Assembly (NCBI RefSeq): GCF_010015445.1
Contig: NC_053120.1
Coordinates: 14,122,597 to 14,186,596 of the forward strand
Reading direction: 5' to 3'
Origin: Perca fluviatilis
Taxonomy: Eukaryota; Chordata; Actinopteri; Perciformes; Percidae
Length of the DNA stretch: 64,000 nucleotides
Part shown: positions 14,485-23,398 of the stretch, one piece after another
Layout of the letters: each line of letters starts with the position of its first letter
Numbering within the stretch: the stretch's first letter is position 1
The notes under the pieces: model-generated
Database searches by the model: none
Told to the model about the DNA's origin: nothing
Seen by the model: only the letters and a program-made list of their open reading frames with translations
Program-made: the position numbers and the translations under genes

Positions 14485-17400
14485 CCAAACATGTAATATT
14501 TATGATTCATGATTACAGTCCCGCAATGATACACAGATCACATGTTTGTGTGGGGAGAGAAGTAGGGGCTGTTATCCCTACTTCTCTCCCACACACGAAC
14601 ATGTTTGATCCAGTAGGGGCATCATCTATATGACAATAGTACCAATACTGCCAATATTTGTGTTTCAGTCCCGGTCTCTGTGCTCCTCCCCACTGCCGGA
14701 GCCCAGCCCTTCCCTCACCTCCTCCTCCTCCTCCAGCCCCAGTGATTGGCCTCAAGCTAGCAGCGACTGGTGGAGTCAGAACCGAGCGCCCAGTCCTGCC
14801 AGGGCAGGACAAGCCTCACCGCTGCCCTACCAGCACCAGGACCACCAACAAAGACAGTGTAAGCCTCAGCGCATAAATAAAGTCCCGCCACAGGATGGAT
14901 GTTTGAAAGTAGCGGCGAGGTTTCTGTTAAAGTGAGCATTCAGCTTCAAGAGAGACGGATATACTTAAGTTGTTTGAGGGTTTGGAAGATACGCTTATTC
15001 ACTTTCTTGCAGAGAGTTAGATGAAAAGATTGATACCACTCTCATGTCTGCACATTAAATACTGTATGAAGCCACAGCCAGGAGAGTTTTAGCTTAGCTT
15101 AGCATAAAGACAAGAAGCATGGGGAAACATCCACCCTGTACATCCCCAAAAAATCTGGCTCATAACCCCCTGGAAAACTGTGATTTCATTAAACAATTAA
15201 ACAAACAAGATATAACGTGTTAATGAGCTTTAAACGTGTTGGCCTTCGGACAGAGTGACAGTGTTATCGATCTTTTCATCAAATGAGAGTATTTCCCAAA
15301 ATGTCGTACTCCTCCCATAAACATGACTTAATTCATGTAAAACTCATTATATTGACACTACTGTATATTTTGGATTCTCACATTTGTTCTCCACAGTGCA
15401 CCTGTCCCGAGGCCCCAGTCCCATTTCCCTTAGCACACAGGAGGCCTGGCCGGTGGCAGCAGCCATAACAGAATATATCAATGCCTACTTCAAAGGTGGA
15501 CAACACAACCGGTCAGTATGATGCTACTTACTAAAAATAAAATCATGCACATCCTCTGCTCTTCCAAGGCAACTCCTCTGATTTTACAGTGTTTCTAGGA
15601 CTTGCAGAGTTTTACTGCATATGTAAAAAAAAAAAAGAAGTGAAGTGATGTCATTTGAATCAGCATCGGTCGAGTTTGAAGAAGTTTGAAAATGAAAAGA
15701 ATATGGGGGTATGGAGTTCTAAAAAAGTGAGTTTACCAGACCTCTGTAGCTCGCTCCTCATCTCTGCTCGAGGATACAAGGATGCAACACACCCGAATCA
15801 CCAACTGTCGCGGTGACGTTGCATTGTGGGTAATGTAGGCGCCAGTTTTTGACAAAGAAGAAGAGTACATGAAATTTAAAAAAAAATCATCTGACTTTAT
15901 TTCCAAAATGCAATTGATTGCATCTTTTGTTAGACCACCCTGTCTGGTAATCACCCATGTCTTTCAAACTCTCTGCTCCCAGTTTGTACAGGCATTCTGT
16001 TAAAAATGTAAAGTCTAAAGCCCAATTTGAGATAATCCTGATAACATCATTAGGGTTATTATGTCAGACTTTGGAAAGTCCCCTCCAGAGCCATGTAAGG
16101 CTAATACAAGAGTCTCCGTCAGCTGAGTAGCACTCCTCTTGACGCGTAAACTGATGTGTAAAATGTGATGAATTTCCCATTTAATGACATCTATAATGCC
16201 TATTTGTTGGCAGCCTCATTAACAGGATTAATTTGAGTTTCCAACTTTCTCCAGCTGCCTTGTGAAGATCACAGGCGACCTGACAATGTCTTTCCCTGCT
16301 GGCATCACCCGGATTTTCACAGCCAACCCAAACGTTCCCGTGCTCAGCTTCAGACTCGTCAACATCTCAAAGATCGATCACTTCCTGCCAAATCAGAAGC
16401 TGCTCTACAGGTCAGCCGCCGTCTGCATGTTGAGTCACAACTTTGTTTTGTTTTTTACTGTAATGCGATCCTAACCGTCCTCCTGTCTCTGTCTCTACAG
16501 TGATCCGTCTCAGAGTGACCCAGATACCAGAGACTTCTGGTTCAACATGCAGGCTCTGCAGCTCTACCTGCAGAGAGAGGCTGAACTCAACCCTCAGGCC
16601 TCGTACTACAACGTCGGCCTGCTCAAGTATCAGGTCAGGGTTTAAAATGCTAATATTTAATGCCTATTTGGGCCATTTTAATATAATTTCTCCTTATCAG
16701 TCGCACATCTCGGATTGTGTTAATTAAAACTTCTTTAAGATAATAAACATTCAATACTGATGCTTTATTTTGCAAGTCCTTAATTCACGAATAATGTTCT
16801 AATGATTGGCAAGAAGTTTACTGGAAAGAAAATAGAATTTTCCTTGAAAGAAAAGCTCCATTTAAGTAAATCTTAAAACACTATTTGTTTATTATTGGAA
16901 AATGTATTTTTTATATCTGTTGAATTTTATGTTTCTTTGGAGACAAATTTCAGTAACGCTTTACTTAAAGGTATCTACATAAGTGACATGAGCGACATGA
17001 TACTGTCATGAACACATAACACTAACCCTAACCCTAATCCTAACCCTAACCCTAATTTATGAATGATACTTAATGACAGAAGCGTTATGTCATAAACGTT
17101 TATGACTTTGTTATGTTTATGACACGTTCATGACAGTGTCATGTCACTCTTATGTAGATACCTTCAAGTAAAGTGTAACCCAAATTTCACATTTCTGCTG
17201 TGCTCTGACTGGAGGACTCTGTGTATGTTTTAATTGAACACTCTTTTTCCCTCAACTTAGTACCAAATTAAAAGTGTTTCCTTGAAAACATTTTTGGCAA
17301 TTATCAGAAAATTCTTTACAAATTAGGGACCCACAAAATTCTCCAATGTTTCTTCAGGTGTCGTCTCAGGACCCGGGGCGGGCTCCCCTCCTGCTGTCCG

Positions 17401-18615
17401 CAGAGTGTCAGCGCAGCGGCACCGTGACCCGGGTGTCCCTGGATTACCACTGTTGCCCTGCCACCGCACCCTCCACCCAGCTTGCCGCTGTCCAGGTGCT
17501 GCTGCCATTAGACCACACTGCCACAGACCTGCAGTGCCAGCCACCCGCCTCCTGGTGAGTAATGCTGTAATATTTGGACAGATAATGAGCAGCTTCTGTT
17601 GACTGTTAACGGTCAGCCGCCTGTAAGCGGTTTAGCAGGAACCTGCCCTGTTATGTACTTGAGTCAAGATTATTTGTAATGGACAAATGGAATTGAACCA
17701 TGTAATCATAATTAGAGACCAACGTTTTAGGCAGTATCGGTATCGGCTCCGATACTGCCTAAAACGCTGGTATCGGGAAGTACTGGAGTTTATGTACCGA
17801 TAATAAAGCCCTAAAGGAAATCTACGTTAAAGTAGTTTATTAATGTTCTTTTTCCGTTTATAACTGACTGTCAAACTGGATAATAAAAGAAAGTTCTGTG
17901 GCATTCATATTTTCTGTTTGTTCATATTTCACAAAGAGTTTAACCTGAGCCAGACCGACAGCAAAGATAGAAATAATATTCCATCCATACAGGGATAGTA
18001 GTATACAGTTGTTAAAACATAATAAAATATATGAAACACTAGTATCGTATCGGCCGATATGCAAGTTCAGATCCGAATCGGTATCGGGAAACAAAGAATG
18101 GTATCGGGCCATCTCTAATAATAATGTAAACATTTTCATGACATATTTAATCAATCGCTTGTTCGTCTGATTAGTCGACTAATTGTTTCAGCTCCAGTGT
18201 AACTGCAAAGAATCTAATCAAATTTAAAATAACTAGTGCTTGAATATTAGTCAACGAATCAGTTAGTCAAGCAGCGGAAAGTATTGATTACAGATGAATA
18301 ATTGACTTCATTCATCAAGCAACAAGACTTGCTAACTTGCTAATGTTTAGCAGATACGTTTACCCTGTTCACCATCTCAGTTTAGCTTGTTAGCATGCAA
18401 ATGTTAGCTAATTAGCAAAGTACAGTTAGGCTGATTGGAATGTCATTAGTTTTGCTGGTCATGAACGCAGATATTTCACAAATTAAAATGACTTGCTAAT
18501 GGCGCTAGAGGAAAAGTTAGAGAATCATGAATGTTGTAACAATTCATCCTGAGGGAGACCTAAAGGTCTGTGTATGTTGGTTCCAGCTTCTCAAATGTGA
18601 GGATTGTTTTCTGCC

Positions 18616-18666
<51 letters not shown>

Positions 18667-21600
18667 GTAAATTGAAAATCTCTAACAAATCTCTTGTGAT
18701 GGGCATTTTTTGCTGTTTTCTGACATTTTACAGTATATACTCAAATAATAAATGGATTAATCAATAAAAAATGATTGTAAAAAGAGTACCTACTTGCTTA
18801 TCGCTGGTAACACGTAATGTAAGAATTTGAGGATGACTGTGATGGTGCAAGGTGGAGACTAAGAAGCAGTTTAGACCTGACTGACTATTTATATGCCTCT
18901 GCAGGAACGCTGAGGAAAGACGGCTGCTGTGGAAACTCCCCAACATCTCCCCGACCAACCACAGCAAAGGTCAGAGCTCTGCTGCTGCTCTCAGTTTGCC
19001 TCTTTGCTTTTTTTTTTTTTTACCCCTCATTGAACAAGGACACGTTCAATAAGAAGAGAACAAAACATACACACAAAGATGCACATACTCAAACCTTGAC
19101 GTCTAACTTGTTTTGTGTCTATCATAAGCCGCCAGCCGATTCTTATATTTGCCTCCTCATTAAAATGAGTGCCAGAATTATTTTCTACTTCATTGCGTTC
19201 TTGTCGGATTCACATCTCTATATTGTTTCGACAAATTAAGGCGAGAGTAATTACAATCTCTGCACTCCGCTTCTCTTTAAAAAAAAAAACAACTAAAGTC
19301 TGAAGGCGTATCATATTGTTTTAACGGCAGCATTAGAATTTGAACGTGGCAGCTGCTCTCATCAACTGACACGAAGGAAAGCATAAAATGCTCCTCTTTT
19401 ATTTTGTGTCAAATTGAGCGTTGCTCATATTTCACGTCGTAAATGGTGCACAGATAAGAGACGGCGTGTAAAAGAATCTTTCAAGGCTGGAATTGAAGAT
19501 GGGAAAGTCCAAAATTAAACCAAACTTCTGCTCGAGGTTTCCTTCGCCTGCCTGCTTCTTTGTACCAGACACCCACATTTCTTCTTTTTATTTTATTCTG
19601 TTTTTTGTCTTTTTCATCTAATGATATATGTTTACCTTGACGTGAAGCTGCAGGTTTGGAGAACAGAGAAAAAGAGACTATTCATAGCTGTCAGTGATGG
19701 TTGGGATGTTAAAATGTTTATGGTTAGAAGATTTCTCTGGTTTATGAGCCAATGACAAAGCACTGAAAGGTCACCATAACTCCTCCCTGTCCCTTCTGGA
19801 AAAATATGGTTTATTTACCACTAAAATGTTAAAAGTGCAGCTTTACATGAACAATGTCTGGAAGGGTTGAGCCAGTAATTCATTTATTTTACATCCTAAA
19901 TTTATCAGCATTTCTCCTCCTATTCCTTTTAAGCTGCATGTCTTTATCACTCATAATTCATTTTATGAACGTGGGAGTGTTTGTGAAATTTACATACAGA
20001 GGTCAGAAGATGATAAGGCTTATATGTTGAGCCAGGGCTAAATTTGGTTGAAAAAGAGAAGTTTTTTTTTTTTTGTATTTTGATTACGCATCACTGTTTC
20101 AACAGCATTTACAGTACATGGCTGTGTTTGCGTGTGAAGCTAATGCTTTTGAAACTGCTGTCGAACTGTTAAATGTAGTATAAATGTGTTTTAAAAGGAG
20201 AAAACTTGGAAAAAATCTCCAATCTCATCTCCGACGTCTCCCACAGCCCTATCACATGGGCTCAGATACCCATTCATCATAGCCGTAGTAATAATAATAA
20301 TAATAATAGTCATAATATTGTTTTATACAGCACTTTTCAAAATAAAATAACAAAGTGCTATACATGGTTGAACCAGGATTAAAACATTTCAGGACTGCAA
20401 TGAGGCAAATAGAATCAGACAATTAAAAATAAAATGGAATAAAATACCCAACAATACAGTAATATAAGAAAAAAAAACTATAATAATAAAACAGATGAGC
20501 TAGTATTAATGCATCTTCAGTATTTTACAGCAGAGAAAACCCATCACACACAGATGAACATACTGTTGTCGATTTGTTGCCTATATAAATCCATACAAGA
20601 CATACAGTCCCGTATTTGCCAATGGTTAGAGTTGGTCTCTCCTCTTCGATGATCAATCAGGTTTGCTTTCAAACCATTACCATTTGGAAAAGCAGAAGCT
20701 GTACGTTTAACAGTTTATCCATTACTTTCAGCTGTCCACTTTGACCTCTCTGCTAGCTTGTTTGCTAATTAGTCTTCTTCTTAGAACAGTCTTCAAATAT
20801 ATTATTTGTATTTTATTTTATTTTTTTTATGTACTATAGAAAATTTCACTGAAAGGCAAGGATGTTTTCTTGTTGAACAACAAAGTAGTCCAGCACTTTA
20901 CTCAGAAATTTGGATCATGATCAAGTGGTTTGTGAAATGCATGGAAAACCTGCTTCTTTATGATAATTATGATGATTATTATAATGTTAAAAAGAGAAAC
21001 ACCCACTGTATTTTTGACCTTTATCCTTCATGTTTCTCATGTATCTGTCTCTCTGCCTGCCGGCGGTGTCCCAGGCTCAGGTACTCTGTGTGCCAGCTGG
21101 CAGTGCCTGGAGGTCCCACGCGGCCCTCCGCCCAGCCTGGCTGTTCAGTTTGTGGGCTCCGGGGCCTCGCTGTCGGGCATGGACGTGGAGCTGGTGGGCA
21201 GCCGCTACCGCATGTCGCTGGTCAAAAAGAGATTCGCCACAGGTGACACTGAACTGGCACACTTACATACTGTACATATGACGTTATAGTATGGTAAAGT
21301 CTTAAACCACATTTTCCGAGGCATTCCATTTGTAGCATCTTATCAATATGTATATTTGTCCGGTGTGGCCGGGTTAGCTCAGTTGGTAGAGCGGGCGCAC
21401 ATGTATGGAGCACGTTTGCTCCTCGACGCAGCGGTCGCGGGTTCGGCTCCGAACCTGTGGCCCTTTGCTGCATGTCATTCCCCCTCTCTCTCCCCTTTCA
21501 TGTCTTCATCTGACCTATCAAAATAAAGGCATAACATGCCCCAAAAAATAATCTTAAAAAAAAAAGAAAATATGTATATTTGTCCGAATAGACACTATGA

Positions 21601-22247
21601 AGACGTTCTATTTTTTATGACACACTATACTATGACTCTTTTATCACACTTTTATGACATACTATACTATCACTTTTGTGATTTTTTTTTTTTTTTTAAT
21701 GACATTTTTACGATATACTATACTATGACATTTCTTCATAATTTTTATGGCATACTTTTTTATGACATTCTATACTATCACTTTTATGAAACTAAATATA
21801 TACTATGACCTTTTATAAGTTTTGTTTAACGACCTACTATGACTTTTTATGACATTTTTATAGCATACTTAATTACTATGACATTTTTATCACACTTTTA
21901 GGACATACTACACTACGACTTTTTATTATATTTTAAATTACAAGCATACAAAACACAAAGACAGATTTATGATAAATACAATAAAACAAGAGAATAATCA
22001 ACGGTTAAGAAATGGGATAAGTTTGGTGATTCATTAAGTGGTTTATTGTAACTAAAATATGTTAATTTTGTTCAAGGGGAATGTTTTAACAAACTAAATA
22101 TTCTATGTTGTTATCCAGTTTCACTAAATAAGGAAGTTGCTAGAAACATTTTACCCATACTGTGGGTCTACTTTAGTTTGTGGCTTATTAGGCGATGCAT
22201 TTCCTTTTTGTTTGACAGGGAAGTACTTGGCCGGCTGCTCTTTGTGA
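5794..22247 (+). CDS. fcho1: FCHO1 (F-BAR muniscin), linker and mu-homology domain; 5' partial
   Basis: FCHO1 is an early clathrin-coated-pit protein: an N-terminal F-BAR domain bends membrane, an unstructured linker engages AP-2, and a C-terminal mu-homology domain (muHD) binds cargo and Eps15/intersectin scaffolds. Sixteen exons are visible at 5794-5976, 6586-6610, 6780-6836, 7839-7890, 8741-8865, 12091-13073, 13146-13208, 13913-14019, 14669-14858, 15397-15511, 16255-16410, 16501-16633, 17358-17554, 18905-18969, 21075-21242 and 22219-22247. FCHO1 rather than FCHO2 is indicated by [25 protein letters not shown] and [13 protein letters not shown]. The muHD runs from about [14 protein letters not shown] to the C-terminus [12 protein letters not shown]. 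The F-BAR exons lie left of the window. Splice phases agree at every junction except the long exon's donor (see 13026-13146). The roughly 330-codon linker exon makes this protein much longer than the mammalian one (about 890 residues, from memory). Confidence 0.95.
6586..6610 (+). CDS. fcho1: fcho1 25-nt microexon
   Basis: The exon lies between an acceptor ending CTCTCAG and a donor GTAAGT. It encodes VSVKWHLS plus one base. Phase fits both neighbours, and the join reads WHLSRNSS, comparable to the RHSSRD stretch of mammalian FCHO1. Confidence 0.75.
6780..6836 (+). CDS. fcho1: fcho1 exon, Ser/Gly/Glu-rich linker
   Basis: Acceptor TGTCTGCAG, donor GTGAGT. It reads [18 protein letters not shown] in the phase set by the microexon. 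Low-complexity linker sequence. Confidence 0.75.
7727..7825. repeat. (TG)n microsatellite next to an fcho1 splice acceptor
   Basis: A TG array interrupted by GGTGG at about 7807. It ends only about 13 bases before the acceptor of the exon at 7839, so it occupies the polypyrimidine and branch-site neighbourhood. Confidence 0.95.
7839..7890 (+). CDS. fcho1: fcho1 short linker exon
   Basis: Acceptor TTGTTACAG, donor GTGAGA. It reads [17 protein letters not shown] in the required phase (2 + 48 + 2 nt). Confidence 0.75.
8330..8580. repeat. Degenerate interspersed repeat in fcho1 intron
   Basis: A stretch including GTTCCAGTTCATCCCAAAG, GGGCTCTGTGCAGGCCAGGC and GAAACAGGAAAAG resembles, from memory, a very common teleost DNA-transposon-derived repeat. 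Ends could not be defined, so the class is not assigned. Confidence 0.4.
8741..8865 (+). CDS. fcho1: fcho1 exon with [11 protein letters not shown] motif
   Basis: Acceptor TCTCCACCAG, donor GTAAGA. It encodes [20 protein letters not shown]. The [11 protein letters not shown] block is characteristic of FCHO1 and is the strongest paralogue-diagnostic segment together with the start of the next exon. Confidence 0.92.
9563..11249. mobile_element. piggyBac-like non-autonomous element, 1.7 kb, with internal tandem duplication
   Basis: It is bounded on both sides by TTAA. Left end TTAAAGGAATATGTCACCG and right end on the other strand TTAAAGGGATACTTCACCG match at 16 of 19 positions. The interior has no transposase frame. 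It contains a direct duplication, unit A about 9957-10336 and unit B about 10337-10677, each starting near GTAAAGTTCAGCTAACGCAT and ending near CACTTGCAAGCAGGAT. It lies in the fcho1 intron before the long linker exon. Confidence 0.75.
12091..13073 (+). CDS. fcho1: fcho1 long linker exon with four DPF motifs and one NPF
   Basis: The exon opens, after a TGTGTGTCAG acceptor, with [20 protein letters not shown], which is FCHO1-specific. About 330 codons of Pro/Ser-rich disordered sequence follow. Four DPF tripeptides are encoded at 12258, 12474, 12594 and 12729 and one NPF at 12939. DPF is a known AP-2 alpha-appendage ligand and NPF a known EH-domain ligand, so the segment probably recruits AP-2 and Eps15-type partners. 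A Ser run, a short Gly run and a longer GGA/GGG Gly run follow. The 3' end is set at the best donor, GTGAGC at 13074, but its phase does not match the next exon. In this frame a stop appears at about 13170. Confidence 0.85.
13146..13208 (+). CDS. fcho1: fcho1 exon ([12 protein letters not shown])
   Basis: Strong acceptor TTTTTCCACAG. Only one frame is open and it needs one incoming base; it reads [20 protein letters not shown] and joins the exon at 13913 in phase. The donor GTACTG is weak. The preceding intron would be only 72 nt. Confidence 0.6.
13913..14019 (+). CDS. fcho1: fcho1 exon, basic linker segment
   Basis: Acceptor TTTTGTAAG, donor GTGAGT. It encodes [20 protein letters not shown], then a basic stretch [15 protein letters not shown]. 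The phase fits both neighbours (2 in, 0 out). Confidence 0.75.
14395..14481. repeat. (CA)n microsatellite in fcho1 intron
   Basis: About 43 CA units. It is preceded at about 14255 by an AAGATAAGATAAAACTTTATTG stretch resembling the 3' tail of a LINE-type repeat. Confidence 0.97.
14669..14858 (+). CDS. fcho1: fcho1 exon, Ser/Pro-rich linker
   Basis: Acceptor TGTGTTTCAG, donor GTAAGC. It encodes [20 protein letters not shown] and continues Ser/Pro/Gln-rich. It corresponds to the RSLSPSP segment of FCHO1 just before the muHD. Confidence 0.88.
15397..15511 (+). CDS. fcho1: fcho1 exon, start of the mu-homology domain
   Basis: It encodes [18 protein letters not shown], then [20 protein letters not shown] is shared by FCHO1 and FCHO2 at the start of the muHD. 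Acceptor TCTCCACAG, donor GTCAGT; phase fits both sides. Confidence 0.95.
16255..16410 (+). CDS. fcho1: fcho1 muHD exon
   Basis: It encodes [20 protein letters not shown], then [17 protein letters not shown], the first beta-strands of the muHD. Acceptor CTCCAG, donor GTCAGC; the last codon is split AG/T. Confidence 0.97.
16501..16633 (+). CDS. fcho1: fcho1 muHD exon
   Basis: It encodes [20 protein letters not shown], then [21 protein letters not shown] and ASYYNV are muniscin hallmarks. Clean CTACAG acceptor and GTCAGG donor. The preceding intron is only 90 nt. Confidence 0.97.
16953..17180. mobile_element. Palindromic MITE with telomere-like core
   Basis: The two ends are long inverted repeats (left CTTTACTTAAAGGTATCTAC against the right end's reverse complement CTTTACTTGAAGGTATCTAC). 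The 9-base flank CAAATTTCA is found exactly on both sides (16944-16952 and 17181-17189), consistent with a target-site duplication. The core at about 17022-17055 is five CCTAA-type repeats with one variant. No coding potential. Confidence 0.75.
17358..17554 (+). CDS. fcho1: fcho1 muHD exon
   Basis: It encodes [20 protein letters not shown], then TRVSLDYHC and [11 protein letters not shown]. Acceptor TTCTTCAG, donor GTGAGT inside a Trp codon (TG/G). Confidence 0.95.
17713..18117. mobile_element. hAT-like MITE with internal perfect hairpin
   Basis: Ends begin TAGAGA on each strand, flanked by an 8-base near-duplication (ATCATAAT left, ATAATAAT right). Inside, CGTTTTAGGCAGTATCGG at about 17733 is followed by its exact reverse complement at about 17759. 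The right end carries a GGTATCGGGCCATCTCTA motif. The superfamily call rests on the 8-base duplication. Confidence 0.6.
18615..18665. repeat. (TTA)n microsatellite
   Basis: About 17 TTA units in an fcho1 intron. Confidence 0.95.
18905..18969 (+). CDS. fcho1: fcho1 muHD exon
   Basis: It encodes [24 protein letters not shown] and LWKLPNIS match the muHD strand before the C-terminal block. Phase 1 in, 1 out. Confidence 0.95.
21075..21242 (+). CDS. fcho1: fcho1 muHD exon, conserved C-terminal block
   Basis: It encodes [20 protein letters not shown], then [20 protein letters not shown] and KRFATG. The [18 protein letters not shown] block is nearly invariant in muniscins. Confidence 0.98.
21345..21586 (+). 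mobile_element. tRNA-derived SINE with 18-bp target-site duplication
   Basis: The head has an A-box-like TAGCTCAGTTGGTAGAGCG and a B-box-like GGGTTCGGCTCC. Next come the tail GCATGTCATTCCCCCTCTCT and an A-rich 3' end. The body (21363-21568) is flanked by exact copies of AATATGTATATTTGTCCG at 21345-21362 and 21569-21586. The perfect duplication shows LINE-mediated retroposition and a fairly recent insertion. It is not a functional tRNA gene: the acceptor stem does not pair and the 3' half is SINE tail. Confidence 0.9.
21590..21915. repeat. Degenerate tandem repeat based on ACTATGACTTTTTATGACAT
   Basis: A motif of roughly 20-40 bases built from TATGACA, TACTATACTATGAC and TTTTTAT recurs about ten times with variation. 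AT-rich, non-coding, in the last fcho1 intron immediately after the SINE. Confidence 0.75.
22219..22247 (+). CDS. fcho1: fcho1 last coding exon
   Basis: Acceptor TTGTTTGACAG. It encodes GKYLAGCSL then TGA at 22245-22247, completing the FATGKYL C-terminus typical of muniscins. A 3' UTR of about 470 bases follows. Confidence 0.93.
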
Positions 22248-22509
22248 ATCGTGTGAAGGACCATCACTGCAGGCTCAGAGAACTTTGCACTTTTTTTTCT
22301 TCAACCGAGAGTCGGACAGAGGAGAGATGACCGTAGAAAATTGACGGATCTACCTGAAGAGACCGAAGTTTTTGATTACTTGTTTGTGTGTGTGTATCTG
22401 TTTCGCTTCTGCCTTGCAGGAGGAAAGCTCTTTTTCTATTCAAATCATGTTTTGAGACTGCAAACTGAGCTAGGTGTCAGAACTTTTCTTGAATTTTAGA
22501 GGAAAGGAA

Positions 22510-22515
22510 AATAAA
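22510..22515 (+). terminator. fcho1: fcho1 proximal poly(A) signal
   Basis: AATAAA, 263 bases after the stop codon. It may give a shorter 3' UTR. Confidence 0.5.
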
Positions 22516-22531
22516 GTTAGTATGGAACCAA

Positions 22532-22545
22532 GTTGCCATGGAAAC
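22532..22545. promoter_or_regulatory. Perfect RFX X-box motif in fcho1 3' UTR
   Basis: GTTGCCATGGAAAC fits the X-box consensus GTHNYCATRRNAAC at all 14 positions. X-boxes are bound by RFX-family dimers. It lies between the convergent fcho1 and rfx2 genes, so function is uncertain. Confidence 0.55.
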
Positions 22546-22710
22546 TAGGATTTTTATGTAAATACTGTATGGAGGAAATCTCTGGAGAAACTTAAAAGAT
22601 CGAACGAGTCAGTTATGAACAAAGATCTTCTACCAGACCTTAGAAAAAGGAATGTTTGTAAATCTGCTGTTTGTTCCAAATTGAGGTTTTGTGATGTTGT
22701 TTGATAAAAA

Positions 22711-22716
22711 AATAAA
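22711..22716 (+). terminator. fcho1: fcho1 distal poly(A) signal
   Basis: AATAAA, 464 bases after the stop, followed by a T/G-rich stretch. It is the probable main 3' end of fcho1. Confidence 0.65.
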
Positions 22717-22744
22717 TGTGCTCAAATGTCTTGGTTAACACCAA

Positions 22745-22750
22745 TTTATT
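22745..22750 (-). terminator. rfx2: rfx2 poly(A) signal (distal)
   Basis: TTTATT on the + strand, i.e. AATAAA on the rfx2 strand; a second copy lies at 22793-22798. If used, the rfx2 3' UTR is about 2.15 kb. No transcript evidence is available. Confidence 0.5.
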
Positions 22751-23367
22751 ACACATTGTAACCCAAGTACAAAATACAGCTGAACTATGCAGTTTATTAC
22801 AGACCATCATCTGTCCTTAGGATAGTTAAAGTGTAGTCAAGAACAGGTTTAAAAATGCACAAAAATAAGGGTTCAGTATACTTGTAAGAATAACCAAATC
22901 TAGTTCAATAAAAAATAATCCTCCGCCAAAAATCTAAAACAGCCTTACAAAACATTACAAAGTACACACAGAAATTACTTTCTCAAAGCACTTGAAGGCA
23001 AATTACTGTGACAGGCACAACTTACAAAAAGCCTTAAATAACTCAAGCTCAAGGATTCTCATCGCTACAACAAAATCATCCAAGGGGGAATAAATCAACC
23101 AAACCAATTTCAACACAAAGCTGACATTCCTCTCGTTACAGTTTGATAGTGTACTCGGGCGCGGTAACGCCACAGTAATAATTGAAATTTCATACATTGA
23201 ACAATTGAGATTGGAAACAAATTTACCACACACACCAGTCTAATCAATTACACATCAAAGCATTTTCTTCTGATACAATGTGACCAAGTACAGTGTGAGG
23301 AGAGAGATTAGGCAAAGACCGAAGGCCACAGAGCACAAACCTTCTAAATCATACAAAGAGAGATTTT

Positions 23368-23398
<31 letters not shown>

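Noticed and set aside
16953..17180. Interstitial telomere fusion scar
   Set aside because: Only five CCCTAA-type units are present, inside an element with inverted ends and a target duplication.
21366..21440. Possible tRNA gene, with A-box and B-box present
   Set aside because: It is the head of a SINE: the acceptor stem does not pair, a SINE tail follows, and target duplications flank the whole unit. The same applies at 23978, 45944 and 57636.
21590..21915. CRISPR-like array of similar units
   Set aside because: Units vary in length and sequence, there are no unique spacers, and the context is a vertebrate intron.
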